NCBI RefSeq assembly: GCF_016863175.1 | Contig: NZ_BOOJ01000055.1 | Coordinates: 1-64,000, forward strand | Length of the DNA: 64,000 nt | From: Paraplanobispora siamensis | GTDB lineage: Bacteria > Actinomycetota > Actinomycetes > Streptosporangiales > Streptosporangiaceae | Direction of reading: 5' to 3' | Shown here: positions 8,017 through 17,026 of the stretch, in pieces | Layout: the number at the start of each line of letters is the position of its first letter | Numbering within the stretch: position 1 is the first letter of the stretch | Translations under genes and position numbers: made by a program | Notes under the pieces: generated by a model | Database searches by the model: none | What the model was told of the DNA's origin: nothing | The model's input: the letters and a program-made list of their open reading frames with translations, nothing else

Positions 8017-8670
8017 GTGACCTCCTCGACGCCCTCCGCGCGTCCCTACCGCGGGATGCCGGCCGAACAACGCCGGGCTCAGCGCCGCGCCGCACTCCTG
8101 GAGGCAGGCCTGGAGGTGCTGGGCGGCCACGGCTGGGCCACCGCGACCGTGCGAGGCGTGTGCAAGCAGGCCGGCCTGAACGACCGCTACTTCTATGAGA
8201 GCTTCACCGACCTGGACGCCCTGCTGCTGGCCGTCGTCGACGATCAGGCCGCCCAGGGCACCGCCGCGATCCTGACCGCGGCCGCGGCCGCCCCCCACCG
8301 CCTGCGCGCCCGCGCCCGCGCGGCGGTGGAGGCCATCGTGGACTTCCTGTCCGCCGACCCGCGTCGGGGCCGCATCCTGGCCCACGAGTTCTCGGCCCAT
8401 CCGCTGCTGCAGCAACGCCGCCGCCGCATCATCCAGACGCTGGCAGGCATCTTCACCGCCCAGGTCCACGAACTGCTGGACGAGGTCCCCCTGTCGGCCG
8501 CCGATCTCGACCTGACCGCCCTGACCGTCACCGCCGGTCTGTGGGACCTGCTGACCAGCTGGTTCCGCGGCGACCTGGACATCGGTCGCGACCATCTCAT
8601 CGACTACGTCGTGGCCTTCCTGCTGACCACCACCGAACTGGCCCCGGCGCTGCAGCACCGGCTGCAATGA
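8017..8670 (+). CDS. TetR-family regulator of the P450 locus
   Basis: A 217-residue TetR protein. The N-terminal helix-turn-helix (about 25-70) contains VRGVCKQAGLNDRYFYESF, where FYESF replaces the common YYHF. The rest is an all-helical ligand domain. GTG at 8017 gives a short Ser/Pro-rich leader; the in-frame ATG at 8056 is an alternative. Neither has a strong ribosome site, so near-leaderless translation is possible. It very likely binds the two palindromes just upstream and controls itself and the P450. Confidence 0.88.
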   Translation: MTSSTPSARPYRGMPAEQRRAQRRAALLEAGLEVLGGHGWATATVRGVCKQAGLNDRYFYESFTDLDALLLAVVDDQAAQGTAAILTAAAAAPHRLRARARAAVEAIVDFLSADPRRGRILAHEFSAHPLLQQRRRRIIQTLAGIFTAQVHELLDEVPLSAADLDLTALTVTAGLWDLLTSWFRGDLDIGRDHLIDYVVAFLLTTTELAPALQHRLQ

Positions 8671-9110
8671 CCCCCGGCCGGCATCCCCGGGCTTCATTGG
8701 CGTGACCGGGCGCCCAGCTAAAACGATCTTGTCGGACAGGCCCCGCACGCGTCCCCGCACGGATGGGACTTCAGCCGGCTACGCGACCGGACGAGCGGCG
8801 GGAACCCGTCATGGCGGTACGTCGAGCGAGCCTCGGCGCTCCCCCCGGCGGCACCGTGGTCTTCCACCTGCGAGCCGTCCCGCGGCAGATTCGCGACTTC
8901 GATCCCGAACGCCACGAGCGGCCGCTACGGAGTCTTCATGAGCGCATCCGCGCGGATGGCGCCTTCACCGTTCGCAACCATCGCTTTCCCGTCGAGGCCG
9001 TACGCGAGGTCCGGATGCCGGTGAGCACGGCCGATCATCATGGGGAGTGACCTGGGCGCGTGGTGTCACCCAGGCCTGACGACCTTGCGCGTCCCATGGG
9101 CGGAGACCCG
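8671..9110. other. Gap between TetR gene and xylanase control region
   Basis: About 440 bp with no well-supported gene. One weak open frame lies at 8811-9050 (listed separately). Codon bias is poorer here than in neighbouring genes, and nothing else of note was seen. Confidence 0.5.
8811..9050 (+). pseudogene. Possible remnant of a methyltransferase-like gene
   Basis: A 79-residue open frame starting at ATG 8811. The stretch APPGGTVVFHLRAVPRQ resembles the PGG-strand motif near the C-terminal half of SAM-dependent methyltransferases, and the rest (ADGAFTVRNHRFPVEAV) would fit a C-terminal piece. The SAM-binding N-terminal half is missing. Third-position GC is only moderate. It may be a decayed gene or chance. 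Confidence 0.25.
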
Positions 9111-9124
9111 TGTTAGCGCTAACA
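9111..9124. promoter_or_regulatory. LacI-family operator-like palindrome
   Basis: The 14-bp sequence tgttagcgctaaca is a perfect palindrome with a central CG step, the form typical of LacI/GalR-family operators that govern polysaccharide genes. It lies about 490 bp upstream of the xylanase gene. No LacI-family gene is in the window, so the regulator would act in trans. Confidence 0.7.
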
Positions 9125-9295
9125 CTCCGTGGTGCAGCCTCCTTCGACACCCCGGCGTCTCTCGTGGTGATGGCGGCGAGTAAATACAGCCGGACCGGAC
9201 GCCGTCAAGGGCGGGCGGTCCTGCACGCGACCGCGCAGGGCAGGCCCCGTCGGCCTGTACAGCCGATTTCCGGTTTCGCAACTTGCGATTCCACT

Positions 9296-9414
9296 ATGAA
9301 AGTTTCATCGTCGATATCGGCACATCCCTGTCATATCCGTATACATGGGCCGCTTGCTGCTCGGAAGCACCGGCCGTCGAGCGCCACTCGCGACCGATCG
9401 ATCCGAAAGTTTCG
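9296..9414. promoter_or_regulatory. Two GAAAGTTTC palindromes upstream of the xylanase
   Basis: Perfect palindromes atgaaagtttcat (9296-9308) and cgaaagtttcg (9404-9414) share the core GAAAGTTTC. A short palindrome of this kind is a known feature upstream of Streptomyces xylanase genes, where it mediates repression. The second copy lies just ahead of the predicted -35 box. Confidence 0.75.
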
Positions 9415-9422
9415 CTTAAGTA

Positions 9423-9451
9423 TTGACATGTTTCGGTCGCGTTTCCACACT
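9423..9451 (+). promoter_or_regulatory. Predicted xylanase promoter
   Basis: A consensus -35 box TTGACA (9423-9428) is followed after 17 bp by a weak -10 box CACACT (9446-9451). It lies directly after the second GAAAGTTTC palindrome, so a repressor there would block polymerase. The resulting 5' leader would be about 145 nt. Confidence 0.55.
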
Positions 9452-9487
9452 GATCTCCGAAGCGGTCGGCCCCGCCTGATGTGGTGA

Positions 9488-11074
<1,587 letters not shown>

Positions 11075-11145
11075 CCAGATCCGATCATGAGACGGCGCCG
11101 GCCGGCGCCGATCGAGGCCGGACGGGATCTCCTGGGACGACGCGA

Positions 11146-11184
11146 GCGGGCCGCTTCGGAAATCGACTTTCCGAAGCGGCCCGC
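11146..11184. terminator. Strong hairpin terminator after the xylanase
   Basis: Perfect 17-bp arms (11146-11162 and 11168-11184) around a 5-nt loop tcgac. It lies between convergent genes and can serve both strands. Confidence 0.9.
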
Positions 11185-11300
11185 ACGGGTGTCCGGGTCG
11201 TTTTCGTCCGGGGACGGCGAGGCCCCGCCCCCGGTGCGTGTGCGCGGTGGGGGCGGGGCGGCGGCCGGGGGCGTGCCGTGGTGGTCGGGCGGCGTGGTGG

Positions 11301-11819
11301 TCAGGCGAAGGAGACGGCGGCCAGGGCGATGGCCGAGCCGGCGAAGACCACGGTGTTGCGGATGTAGGTCTGGGCGCGGACCCAGCCGGGGAAGGCGCTC
11401 TCGGCGGCCTCGAGGAAGGGGGCGACCTGGACGCGGGCCAGCTCGGGGTCGCCCTTGCGGGCGAAGGCGGCCTGGACGGACTTGACCGCGGTGAGGTTGC
11501 TGTAGACGATCCCGGCGTTCATCAGCAGGACCAGGGAGCAGAAGATCCAGGTCAGCGGCTGGGCCAGGGCGGCGCCGGCGAGGTTGAGGGCGGCGGTGGC
11601 GATCATGATGGCGGCGACGGTGGCCGGGGCGGCGGTCTCGTGGCCGCCGGCGTCGAAGCGGAGCTTGTTCTCTTCGAGGATCTCGGGGCGGATGTTCTGG
11701 CGGCGCAGTTCGGCGACGGCGGCGTTCTTGGCGGCGGGGCCGAAGCGGTGGCGGACCAGGGGGATGCTGACGAAGGCGACGGCGACGAGCAGCTGCATGA
11801 GGGCGGCGAGGGTGTTCAT
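11301..11819 (-). CDS. Small integral membrane protein of unknown function
   Basis: A 172-residue protein with about four hydrophobic segments: the N-terminus (AALMQLLVAVAFVSIPLV), AAIMIATAALNLAGAAL, TWIFCSLVLLMNAGIVYS, and the C-terminus (NTVVFAGSAIALAAVS). A polar stretch of about 40 residues follows the first segment. No catalytic motif is apparent. The ATG at 11819 has a GAGGA ribosome site. Its promoter region carries a long inverted repeat with three MarR-like half sites, so it appears tightly regulated, yet no regulator gene remains next to it. Confidence 0.75.
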   Translation of the reverse strand: MNTLAALMQLLVAVAFVSIPLVRHRFGPAAKNAAVAELRRQNIRPEILEENKLRFDAGGHETAAPATVAAIMIATAALNLAGAALAQPLTWIFCSLVLLMNAGIVYSNLTAVKSVQAAFARKGDPELARVQVAPFLEAAESAFPGWVRAQTYIRNTVVFAGSAIALAAVSFA

Positions 11820-11843
11820 GGGGGGTCCTCTCAGATCCGGTCC

Positions 11844-11920
11844 TGCACTTAGTTCAAGTGGCTGATGGGTAAACCGTACCCCACCACTTGAACTAAGTGC
11901 AAGAGCCTATTGAACTAAGT
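11844..11920. promoter_or_regulatory. 18-bp inverted repeat and MarR-like operators
   Basis: Arms 11844-11861 and 11884-11901 form a perfect 18-bp inverted repeat with a 22-bp spacer. Each arm is itself an imperfect dyad of the form ACTTnnnnnAAGT. A third copy of the core ttgaactaagt occurs at 11910-11920 (also at 11888-11898). This is typical of MarR-family binding regions between divergent genes. Confidence 0.82.
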
Positions 11921-11973
11921 TGAAGACGTGCCCGCCGACAGGCCGGAGATCGCGCGCCGCGGTCGCGTCCCCG

Positions 11974-12534
11974 CTAGTCCCCGGTCATCACGGTGAAGGC
12001 GAAACCGGTGCTCGTCGGACGGCGCAGCGGGATGTCGCACTTGATCCGGCGCAGCACCTCGGCCCTGCTGAGGCCGAGCCCCTGCGCGATGAGCCGCTCC
12101 GGACGCACCGGCACCGGATCCTCGAAGACGACCTCCACCCGGACCGGCCACGCCTCCTCCAGCCGTGCCGACGGGGTGTCCAGCCGCCAGGCCCCCGTCC
12201 AGTCCAGGGTGAAGCGGTTGCGCCGGGCGAGCAGCGGATCCAGCAGCCTGGACGCCACCAGCTCCGGATCGTTGGCGTGGTAGCCGTCGAGCTCGGCCGG
12301 GTCGAAGGAACCGACCGGCGCCCGCTCGTGCACGGTGAGCTTGCCCGTCCGATCGCAGGACACGCAGCGCACCAGCAGCCACACGTCCAGCAGCTTGCCG
12401 TTGGCGTTGACGCGGAACCTGCCCTCGCCGGTGGTGGCCGACTCCGACCGGCAGTCCACGCACCGCAACGACAGCAGAGGCAGCCTGGTCCGGCGGACGA
12501 CCCAGGGCAGCACAGTATGAGGTTGTGAAGACAT
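11974..12534 (-). CDS. DUF1062 family protein with zinc-ribbon cysteines
   Basis: A 186-residue soluble protein matching the DUF1062 layout: an N-terminal four-cysteine knuckle (CVDC at about 25 and CVSC at about 57) that should bind zinc, then a central region with FDPAELDGYHANDPELV, and a C-terminal LSRAEVLRRIKCDIPLR helix. The family has no assigned function. The ATG is at 12534 and no operon partner is evident; the next gene on this strand is beyond the operator region to the left. Confidence 0.8.
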   Translation of the reverse strand: MSSQPHTVLPWVVRRTRLPLLSLRCVDCRSESATTGEGRFRVNANGKLLDVWLLVRCVSCDRTGKLTVHERAPVGSFDPAELDGYHANDPELVASRLLDPLLARRNRFTLDWTGAWRLDTPSARLEEAWPVRVEVVFEDPVPVRPERLIAQGLGLSRAEVLRRIKCDIPLRRPTSTGFAFTVMTGD

Positions 12535-12918
12535 GATCTCTCTAGACCTGACACGAGGCCGATTGCGCGCGGCCTCAAACGCTGTGTGACCGGGCGCACG
12601 CGGGCAGCCCGGCAGAGCCGGCGGGAGGGCCGGCCTGAAGGTGAGCGGAAGAAGGTGTCAGGTCTGAAGAGCAGGCGGGGTCACGCGGTTCTGTCCTCTG
12701 TCCTCACTGCGACGGGGCCGCAGGCAACCTACGGGAGCGCGGAAGGAGGGCTCAACCGGTTTTCCGGCGGCGGAGCGTCCCTCGGATCGCGTGAACGCGC
12801 AAAGCAGAAGGGCGCGGATGGAGCGTGCATTTGGTCACTGAGCCGCCCACCCCGCCTGCCGCACCCTGAGACACCGGCGTTTCGACATGGAACGCAGGTC
12901 AGCCAAGGGAGAAACGAC
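12535..12918. other. 384-bp gap upstream of the small secreted protein
   Basis: Separates the DUF1062 gene (minus) from the secreted-protein gene (plus) and must hold both promoters. An open frame continues through part of it in the frame of the secreted protein but has no signal-peptide logic and poor codon use. No clear palindrome was seen. Confidence 0.5.
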
Positions 12919-13392
12919 ATGCGATCTCACAAGCTCCTCGCGCTCGCGCTGACGGCGGGCCTGGCCGTCCCGGCGGCCGTGTCCGCGGCCTCACCCGCCG
13001 GCGCGGCGACCGCGGCCGCCACCTGCCGGGTGGAGGTGAACTACGTCGACGCCTACGACACCGAGGAGAACAACGGCGACGAGATCCGGATCAACCTCGC
13101 CGGGTACATGTATCCCGGCGGCGGCAGCTACGTCGCCATGAACAACGGTGACACCGCCTACTCCGGCAACTTCGGCAACCCGACCACCACCATCGGCGTC
13201 ACCGCGTCGGCGAAGTTCAGCCTGCGCGAGGTCACCCCGCCCGTCATCGGCCAGGGCGACGAGCTCGGCTCGGTCACCGCGCAGGGCTCCACCTGCGCCA
13301 CGCTCTCCACCGGGCAGATCGCCTACATCTCCAAGCACATCTTCGGCAACGGCTACTGGTACTACATGAGCCTGGTGATGACCGGCCTGTAG
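12919..13392 (+). CDS. Small secreted protein of unknown function
   Basis: A 157-residue precursor with a clear signal peptide (MRSHKLLALALTAGL followed by an Ala-rich region ending AGAATAA). The mature part of about 125 residues is rich in Gly, Asn, Thr and Asp, contains two cysteines (CRVEVN near its start and STCATL near its end) that could form one disulfide, and looks like a compact beta protein. ATG 12919 follows AGGGAG. No family was recognised. The aromatic C-terminus (NGYWYYMSLVMTGL) is notable. Confidence 0.8.
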   Translation: MRSHKLLALALTAGLAVPAAVSAASPAGAATAAATCRVEVNYVDAYDTEENNGDEIRINLAGYMYPGGGSYVAMNNGDTAYSGNFGNPTTTIGVTASAKFSLREVTPPVIGQGDELGSVTAQGSTCATLSTGQIAYISKHIFGNGYWYYMSLVMTGL

Positions 13393-13395
13393 TTC

Positions 13396-13413
13396 CCGGG
13401 GATGGAGCCCCGG
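13396..13413. terminator. Short GC hairpin after the secreted-protein gene
   Basis: Six-bp arms ccgggg (13396-13401) and ccccgg (13408-13413) with a 6-nt loop, just after the stop codon. A weak terminator candidate. Confidence 0.35.
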
Positions 13414-13437
13414 CGTTCGCCCCGGCCGGGTGGCAAT

Positions 13438-13500
13438 CCACCGATCGGTTGATTCGGCGTCCCCACCGATCGGCAGTCAGGTCCCGTCTGCCGGTCGGTG
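13438..13500. promoter_or_regulatory. Direct and inverted repeats before the ABC exporter operon
   Basis: The 11-mer ccaccgatcgg occurs at 13438-13448 and 13463-13473 (25 bp apart). A 13-bp arm at 13464-13476 pairs with 13488-13500 with one mismatch. The cluster sits 75-140 bp upstream of the ATPase gene and looks like a regulator-binding region. Confidence 0.55.
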
Positions 13501-13574
13501 CCGGGAAAAGCGCCGGTCCAGCAGGCTTGAGGCACGCCCGAACGACGAGGGGCCAGCCTGAAGGGACCACGCAG

Positions 13575-14489
13575 ATGCCAGCAGTGATCGAGGTGCGCAA
13601 CCTCCACAAGCGTTACGCCGACAAGATCGCGGTCGAGGATGTCTCCCTCACCGTGCAGGAGGGTGAGATCTTCGGGATCCTCGGCCCGAACGGCGCCGGC
13701 AAGACCACGAGCGTGGAGTGCGTCGCGGGTCTGCGGGTGCCGGACCGGGGCGAGATCAGCGTGTGCGGGCTGGACCCGCAGCGGGACCGCACCGAGCTGA
13801 CCCGGCGGCTGGGCGTGCAGCTGCAGGCCGGTCAGCTGCCCGATCGGCTGCAGGTGGCCGAGGCGCTGGAGCTGTACGCCTCCTTCTACCCCCACCCGGC
13901 CGACTGGCGGGCGCTGATGGGTGACCTGGGTCTGACGGACAAGGCCAAGACCGCCTACGCCAAGCTGTCGGGCGGGCAGAAGCAGCGGTTGTCGATCGCG
14001 CTGGCGCTGGTCGGCAACCCCCGGGTGGCGATCCTGGACGAGCTCACCACGGGCCTGGACCCGCAGGCCCGGCGCGACACCTGGGAGCTGATCGAGGGCG
14101 TGCGCTCCCGCGGGGTGACGATCGTGCTGGTCACCCACTTCATGGAGGAGGCCGAGCGGCTGTGCGACCGGCTGGCGCTGATCGACGGCGGCCGGGTGGT
14201 GGCGGTGGACACCCCGGCCGGGCTGACCGCGCGGGCCCGCATCGAGCAGCGCATCCAGTTCCGCCCGTCGAAGCCGATGGCCGACCACCTGCTCACCGAC
14301 CTGCCGGAGGTCTCCGGCCTGACCCGCCGCGGTGAGCTGGTCATCGTCAGCGGCAACGACAACGCGCTCAACGCGGTGACCGCCGTACTGGCCCGCAACC
14401 AGATCGTCGCCGAGCGGCTGCGGGTGGAGCAGGCCAGCCTGGAGGAGGCCTTCGTCCAGCTGACCGGCAGCCGCCTCGACTCCGAGTAG
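13575..14489 (+). CDS. ABC exporter ATP-binding protein (DrrA-type)
   Basis: A 304-residue ABC ATPase: Walker [10 protein letters not shown], signature LSGGQKQRLS, Walker B VAILDELTTGLDP, H-loop VLVTHFMEEAERL. The Glu-to-Leu change right after the Walker B Asp (LDEL) is common in this DrrA/CcmA-like group. The C-terminal 80 residues form the accessory domain ending in EEAFVQLTG. It powers export through the permease encoded next, typical of drug or self-resistance exporters. ATG 13575 is preferred because the family always begins at this point; an upstream in-frame extension has no homology. Confidence 0.93.
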   Translation: MPAVIEVRNLHKRYADKIAVEDVSLTVQEGEIFGILGPNGAGKTTSVECVAGLRVPDRGEISVCGLDPQRDRTELTRRLGVQLQAGQLPDRLQVAEALELYASFYPHPADWRALMGDLGLTDKAKTAYAKLSGGQKQRLSIALALVGNPRVAILDELTTGLDPQARRDTWELIEGVRSRGVTIVLVTHFMEEAERLCDRLALIDGGRVVAVDTPAGLTARARIEQRIQFRPSKPMADHLLTDLPEVSGLTRRGELVIVSGNDNALNAVTAVLARNQIVAERLRVEQASLEEAFVQLTGSRLDSE

Positions 14490-14546
14490 ACACCCGACCC
14501 CGCAGCCCGGCCCCCGCGAAGAGACCAGTAGAGAAAGGCCACCCCC

Positions 14547-15335
14547 GTGTCAGTCCTGAACACCACCACCGCCGTTCCCGCCCCCGCCACCTCCGGTTCC
14601 GCGACCTGGCGGCTGATCAAGGCCGAGAGCAGGTTGAGCATCCGGGACAAGGTCGGTCCCCTGTGGGGAGTCGGCTGCCCGCTGATCGTGCTGGTCATCC
14701 TCGGAATGGTCCCCGCCCTGCGGGAGCGGGTGGAGGCCGCCGGAGGCCTGACGTACTTCGACCTGTACGTTCCGGTACTGATCTTGTTCAACCTGGCGAT
14801 CCTGGCGATGACGGCCCTGCCGACCACGCTGGCGGGCTACCGGGAGAACGGGGTGCTGCGGCGCCTGCAGACCACCCCGATCGGCCCGGCCCGTGTCCTC
14901 ACCGCCCAGCTCGTGGCCAACTTCGCCATCGCGCTGGTCGCGACGGTCCTGTTCCTGGCGGTGGCCGGGCTGGGCTTCGGTGTCGACCTGCCCCGGCACC
15001 CGGCCGGTTTCGTCCTGTCCTGGCTGCTGGGAGCGGCCGCGCTGCTGGCCATCGGCCTGCTGATCACCGCGCTGACCCCCGGGCGCGGCCCGGCCACGGC
15101 GGTCGGCACGGTGCTGTTCTTCCCGATGATGTTCTTCGCCGGGCTGTGGGTGCCGGTCGCGCAGATGCCCGAGGTGCTGCAGACCATCAGCCACTACACC
15201 CCGCTCGGCGCCGGCATGCAGGCCTTCCAGGCGGCCTATCTGGGCGACTTCCCCGCCGCCGCTCCCCTGCTGACCCTGGCCGCCTACGCGATCGGGTGCA
15301 CGATCATCGCGATCCGCTGGTTCCGCTGGGAATAG
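14547..15335 (+). CDS. ABC-2 type exporter permease
   Basis: A 262-residue membrane protein with six hydrophobic segments, including VLILFNLAILAMTALPTTLA and the ABC-2 signature region GTVLFFPMMFFAGLWVPVAQMP. GTG start at 14547. It pairs with the ATPase 57 bp upstream, giving a two-gene exporter. The substrate is unknown; the family exports antibiotics or lipids. A strong hairpin follows, so the operon is two genes long. Confidence 0.92.
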   Translation: MSVLNTTTAVPAPATSGSATWRLIKAESRLSIRDKVGPLWGVGCPLIVLVILGMVPALRERVEAAGGLTYFDLYVPVLILFNLAILAMTALPTTLAGYRENGVLRRLQTTPIGPARVLTAQLVANFAIALVATVLFLAVAGLGFGVDLPRHPAGFVLSWLLGAAALLAIGLLITALTPGRGPATAVGTVLFFPMMFFAGLWVPVAQMPEVLQTISHYTPLGAGMQAFQAAYLGDFPAAAPLLTLAAYAIGCTIIAIRWFRWE

Positions 15336-15398
15336 GGCCTCCCGGAGGTCACCGGCGAGCAGATCGGCGATCTCGAACCACGGAAACGGCACCACCGC

Positions 15399-15437
15399 AG
15401 CCGGCAGGTGCGGGTCGGAGACCCGCACCTGCCGGCT
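15399..15437. terminator. Strong hairpin terminator of the ABC exporter operon
   Basis: Perfect 18-bp stem (15399-15416 with 15420-15437) and a 3-nt loop gga. Its right arm overlaps the -35 box of the next predicted promoter. Confidence 0.92.
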
Positions 15438-15459
15438 TGTCGATCGCGAGGGCGGGCAT
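15434..15459 (+). promoter_or_regulatory. SigB/SigF-type promoter of coiled-coil gene 1
   Basis: GGCTT (15434-15438), exactly 15 bp, then GGGCAT (15454-15459). It resembles the general-stress sigma consensus of actinobacteria (GNTT-N14-16-GGGTAY). The paralogous gene at 46687 has the same two boxes with the same 15-bp spacing. Confidence 0.65.
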
Positions 15460-15500
15460 AGCATCGATGGTGGTGTCTCTCCTGCCGGGAAGTCTTGACG

Positions 15501-16397
15501 ATGTTGGATGAGCAGGAGGCTCAGGCGGTCGCGAGGCTGTTGGAAGCGATGGCCGGCCTACTGGAGAATGATCCGCTGGCTGACGAGGCCCGGCGGATGG
15601 CCGCGGTGATGCGCGGGCGCCTTGACCCGGCCCGCCACGGCGACCGGCCGGTCCCACCGCGGGAAGGCACCCATGCGCACCCGGAGGCGGCCTTCGCCCG
15701 GGATGAGGCCGCCGCGCAGCGCGATCTGGCCGCCCACCGGCGCGACGACGCGGCGTCCCGCCGTGACGAGGCCGCCGTGACACGCCACCAGGAGCAGCAG
15801 CGGGCCCAGGATGCGGCCGCCGCCGCCGATCGCGCCTTCCACGATGTGCTGTGGGCGGCCGAACAGCGCGACCGGGCGGCCGAACAGGCCGGCTTCTCGG
15901 ACGACGCCGACCCGCAGAGGCAGGCCGTCGATCGTGAGCACAACCAGTGGGACCGCGCCGCGCTGCGCAACGCCTGGACACAGGTGCGCAAAGACCAGAC
16001 GGCGGCCCAGACGGACGCGGCCGCGGCCCAGCAGGATCGGCTGCAGGCGCAACGCGACCGTCAGGCGAGCGCGTACGACCGGACCGCCGCCCAGACCGAC
16101 CGGCAGGCGGCCCAGGCGGACCGAGAGCAGGCCATCGTCGAAAGCCAGCAGCGCTGGCCGCCGTGGCACGATGAGACCCCGCAGGACGACCTCACCATCG
16201 GCGACCGGACCGGCCGGCTCACCGAGGCGGTGAGCGACATGCGACGACAGGCCAGAGACGCCGTCCGGGGAGCCGAACGGGCCCACCACGACGCTGTGGC
16301 GGCCCACCGCCGGGCCGAGCAGATATCCCGGCGCCTGTCGGAGCTCCAAGCCCGCCGGGAGAGTACGGCCGGCGGCGATGAGCAGGCCACGTCGTGA
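15501..16397 (+). CDS. Coiled-coil protein with RD-rich repeats (paralogue 1)
   Basis: A 298-residue soluble protein of unknown function. Residues 1-45 form a conserved head (MLDEQEAQAV, LLEAMAGLLENDPL, ARRMAAVMRGRLD). Residues about 65-215 are a long charged helix rich in Arg-Asp-x-x-Ala units, typical of coiled coils attached to some actinobacterial signalling proteins. The last 60 residues again are conserved (AHRRAEQISRRLSELQARR). The protein at 46687 shares the head and tail but has a much shorter middle. ATG 15501 has GGGAAG upstream. Predicted stress-sigma control and the STAS gene next door suggest a role in stress signalling; this is inference. Confidence 0.75.
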   Translation: MLDEQEAQAVARLLEAMAGLLENDPLADEARRMAAVMRGRLDPARHGDRPVPPREGTHAHPEAAFARDEAAAQRDLAAHRRDDAASRRDEAAVTRHQEQQRAQDAAAAADRAFHDVLWAAEQRDRAAEQAGFSDDADPQRQAVDREHNQWDRAALRNAWTQVRKDQTAAQTDAAAAQQDRLQAQRDRQASAYDRTAAQTDRQAAQADREQAIVESQQRWPPWHDETPQDDLTIGDRTGRLTEAVSDMRRQARDAVRGAERAHHDAVAAHRRAEQISRRLSELQARRESTAGGDEQATS

Positions 16398-16495
16398 CCG
16401 CCCGGCGGACGGCGGGCCGGAACATCCCGGTGACGGTGCGCCGCCCGCGAACCGGCCCCCGCGAACCGGCCGCTGCCGCAGAACCTGTCGTCCCG

Positions 16496-16522
16496 GCGTT
16501 AGAAGACCGTGCATCCGGGTAA
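16496..16522 (+). promoter_or_regulatory. SigB/SigF-type promoter of the STAS gene
   Basis: GCGTT (16496-16500), 16 bp, then GGGTAA (16517-16522). The boxes and spacing fit the general-stress sigma consensus. Transcription would start about 30 bp before the chosen ATG. Confidence 0.55.
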
Positions 16523-16561
16523 CTGGAACGCTTGGCCCAGTCGCAACGTTGGGGGGCCGAC

Positions 16562-16930
16562 ATGCTCTTCGCCCCCGGGGATGCCCGGCTCACACTCATC
16601 GCGGCGCTCCGCCACGACAGCGATGCGATCATCATTCAGGTGGGAGGGGAATTCGACATCGCCTCGGTGCCCACCTGGCGCGAGCATCTCGGCCGGGTCT
16701 GGGAGCTGTCCGGCGTGCCCGCCCTCGTCCTTGACTTCACCGACCTGGTCTTCTGCGACACGGCCGGGCTCGGCGAACTCGTCAGGGCCTTCAAACGCAG
16801 TCAAGCCCGGGGCACCCGCCTGGTCCTCACCGGTGTCGACGGCCCCATGAGACGGATCCTGGACCTCACCGGCCTACGCGAGATCTTCGAGATCCGTCCC
16901 ACCACAGCCGACGCGATGAGCGTCCTGTAA
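16562..16930 (+). CDS. STAS-domain anti-sigma factor antagonist
   Basis: A 122-residue single STAS domain. The strand-helix with the phosphorylation site reads LDFTDLVFCDTAGLGELV: the usual Ser of DSSG is Thr here, which can still be phosphorylated. Such proteins bind an anti-sigma kinase and free a SigB/SigF-family factor. ATG 16562 with a G-rich ribosome site is chosen; a TTG at 16532 would lie at the predicted transcript start. No kinase gene is adjacent, so its partner is encoded elsewhere. A stress-sigma promoter in front suggests positive feedback. Confidence 0.88.
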   Translation: MLFAPGDARLTLIAALRHDSDAIIIQVGGEFDIASVPTWREHLGRVWELSGVPALVLDFTDLVFCDTAGLGELVRAFKRSQARGTRLVLTGVDGPMRRILDLTGLREIFEIRPTTADAMSVL

Positions 16931-17026
16931 GGCCCTCCCCTACTCCCTCACTCCCCCGCGCGGGGGACAACGGAATGGGCGGCGTCGGCGATGTGCCGGA
17001 AGGGGGGTCCGCGGGAGCCTTACGGC

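Noticed and set aside
13575-15335. Antibiotic cluster around the drug-type exporter
   Set aside because: No biosynthetic genes (PKS, NRPS, RiPP) are nearby; the neighbours are regulatory or unknown.
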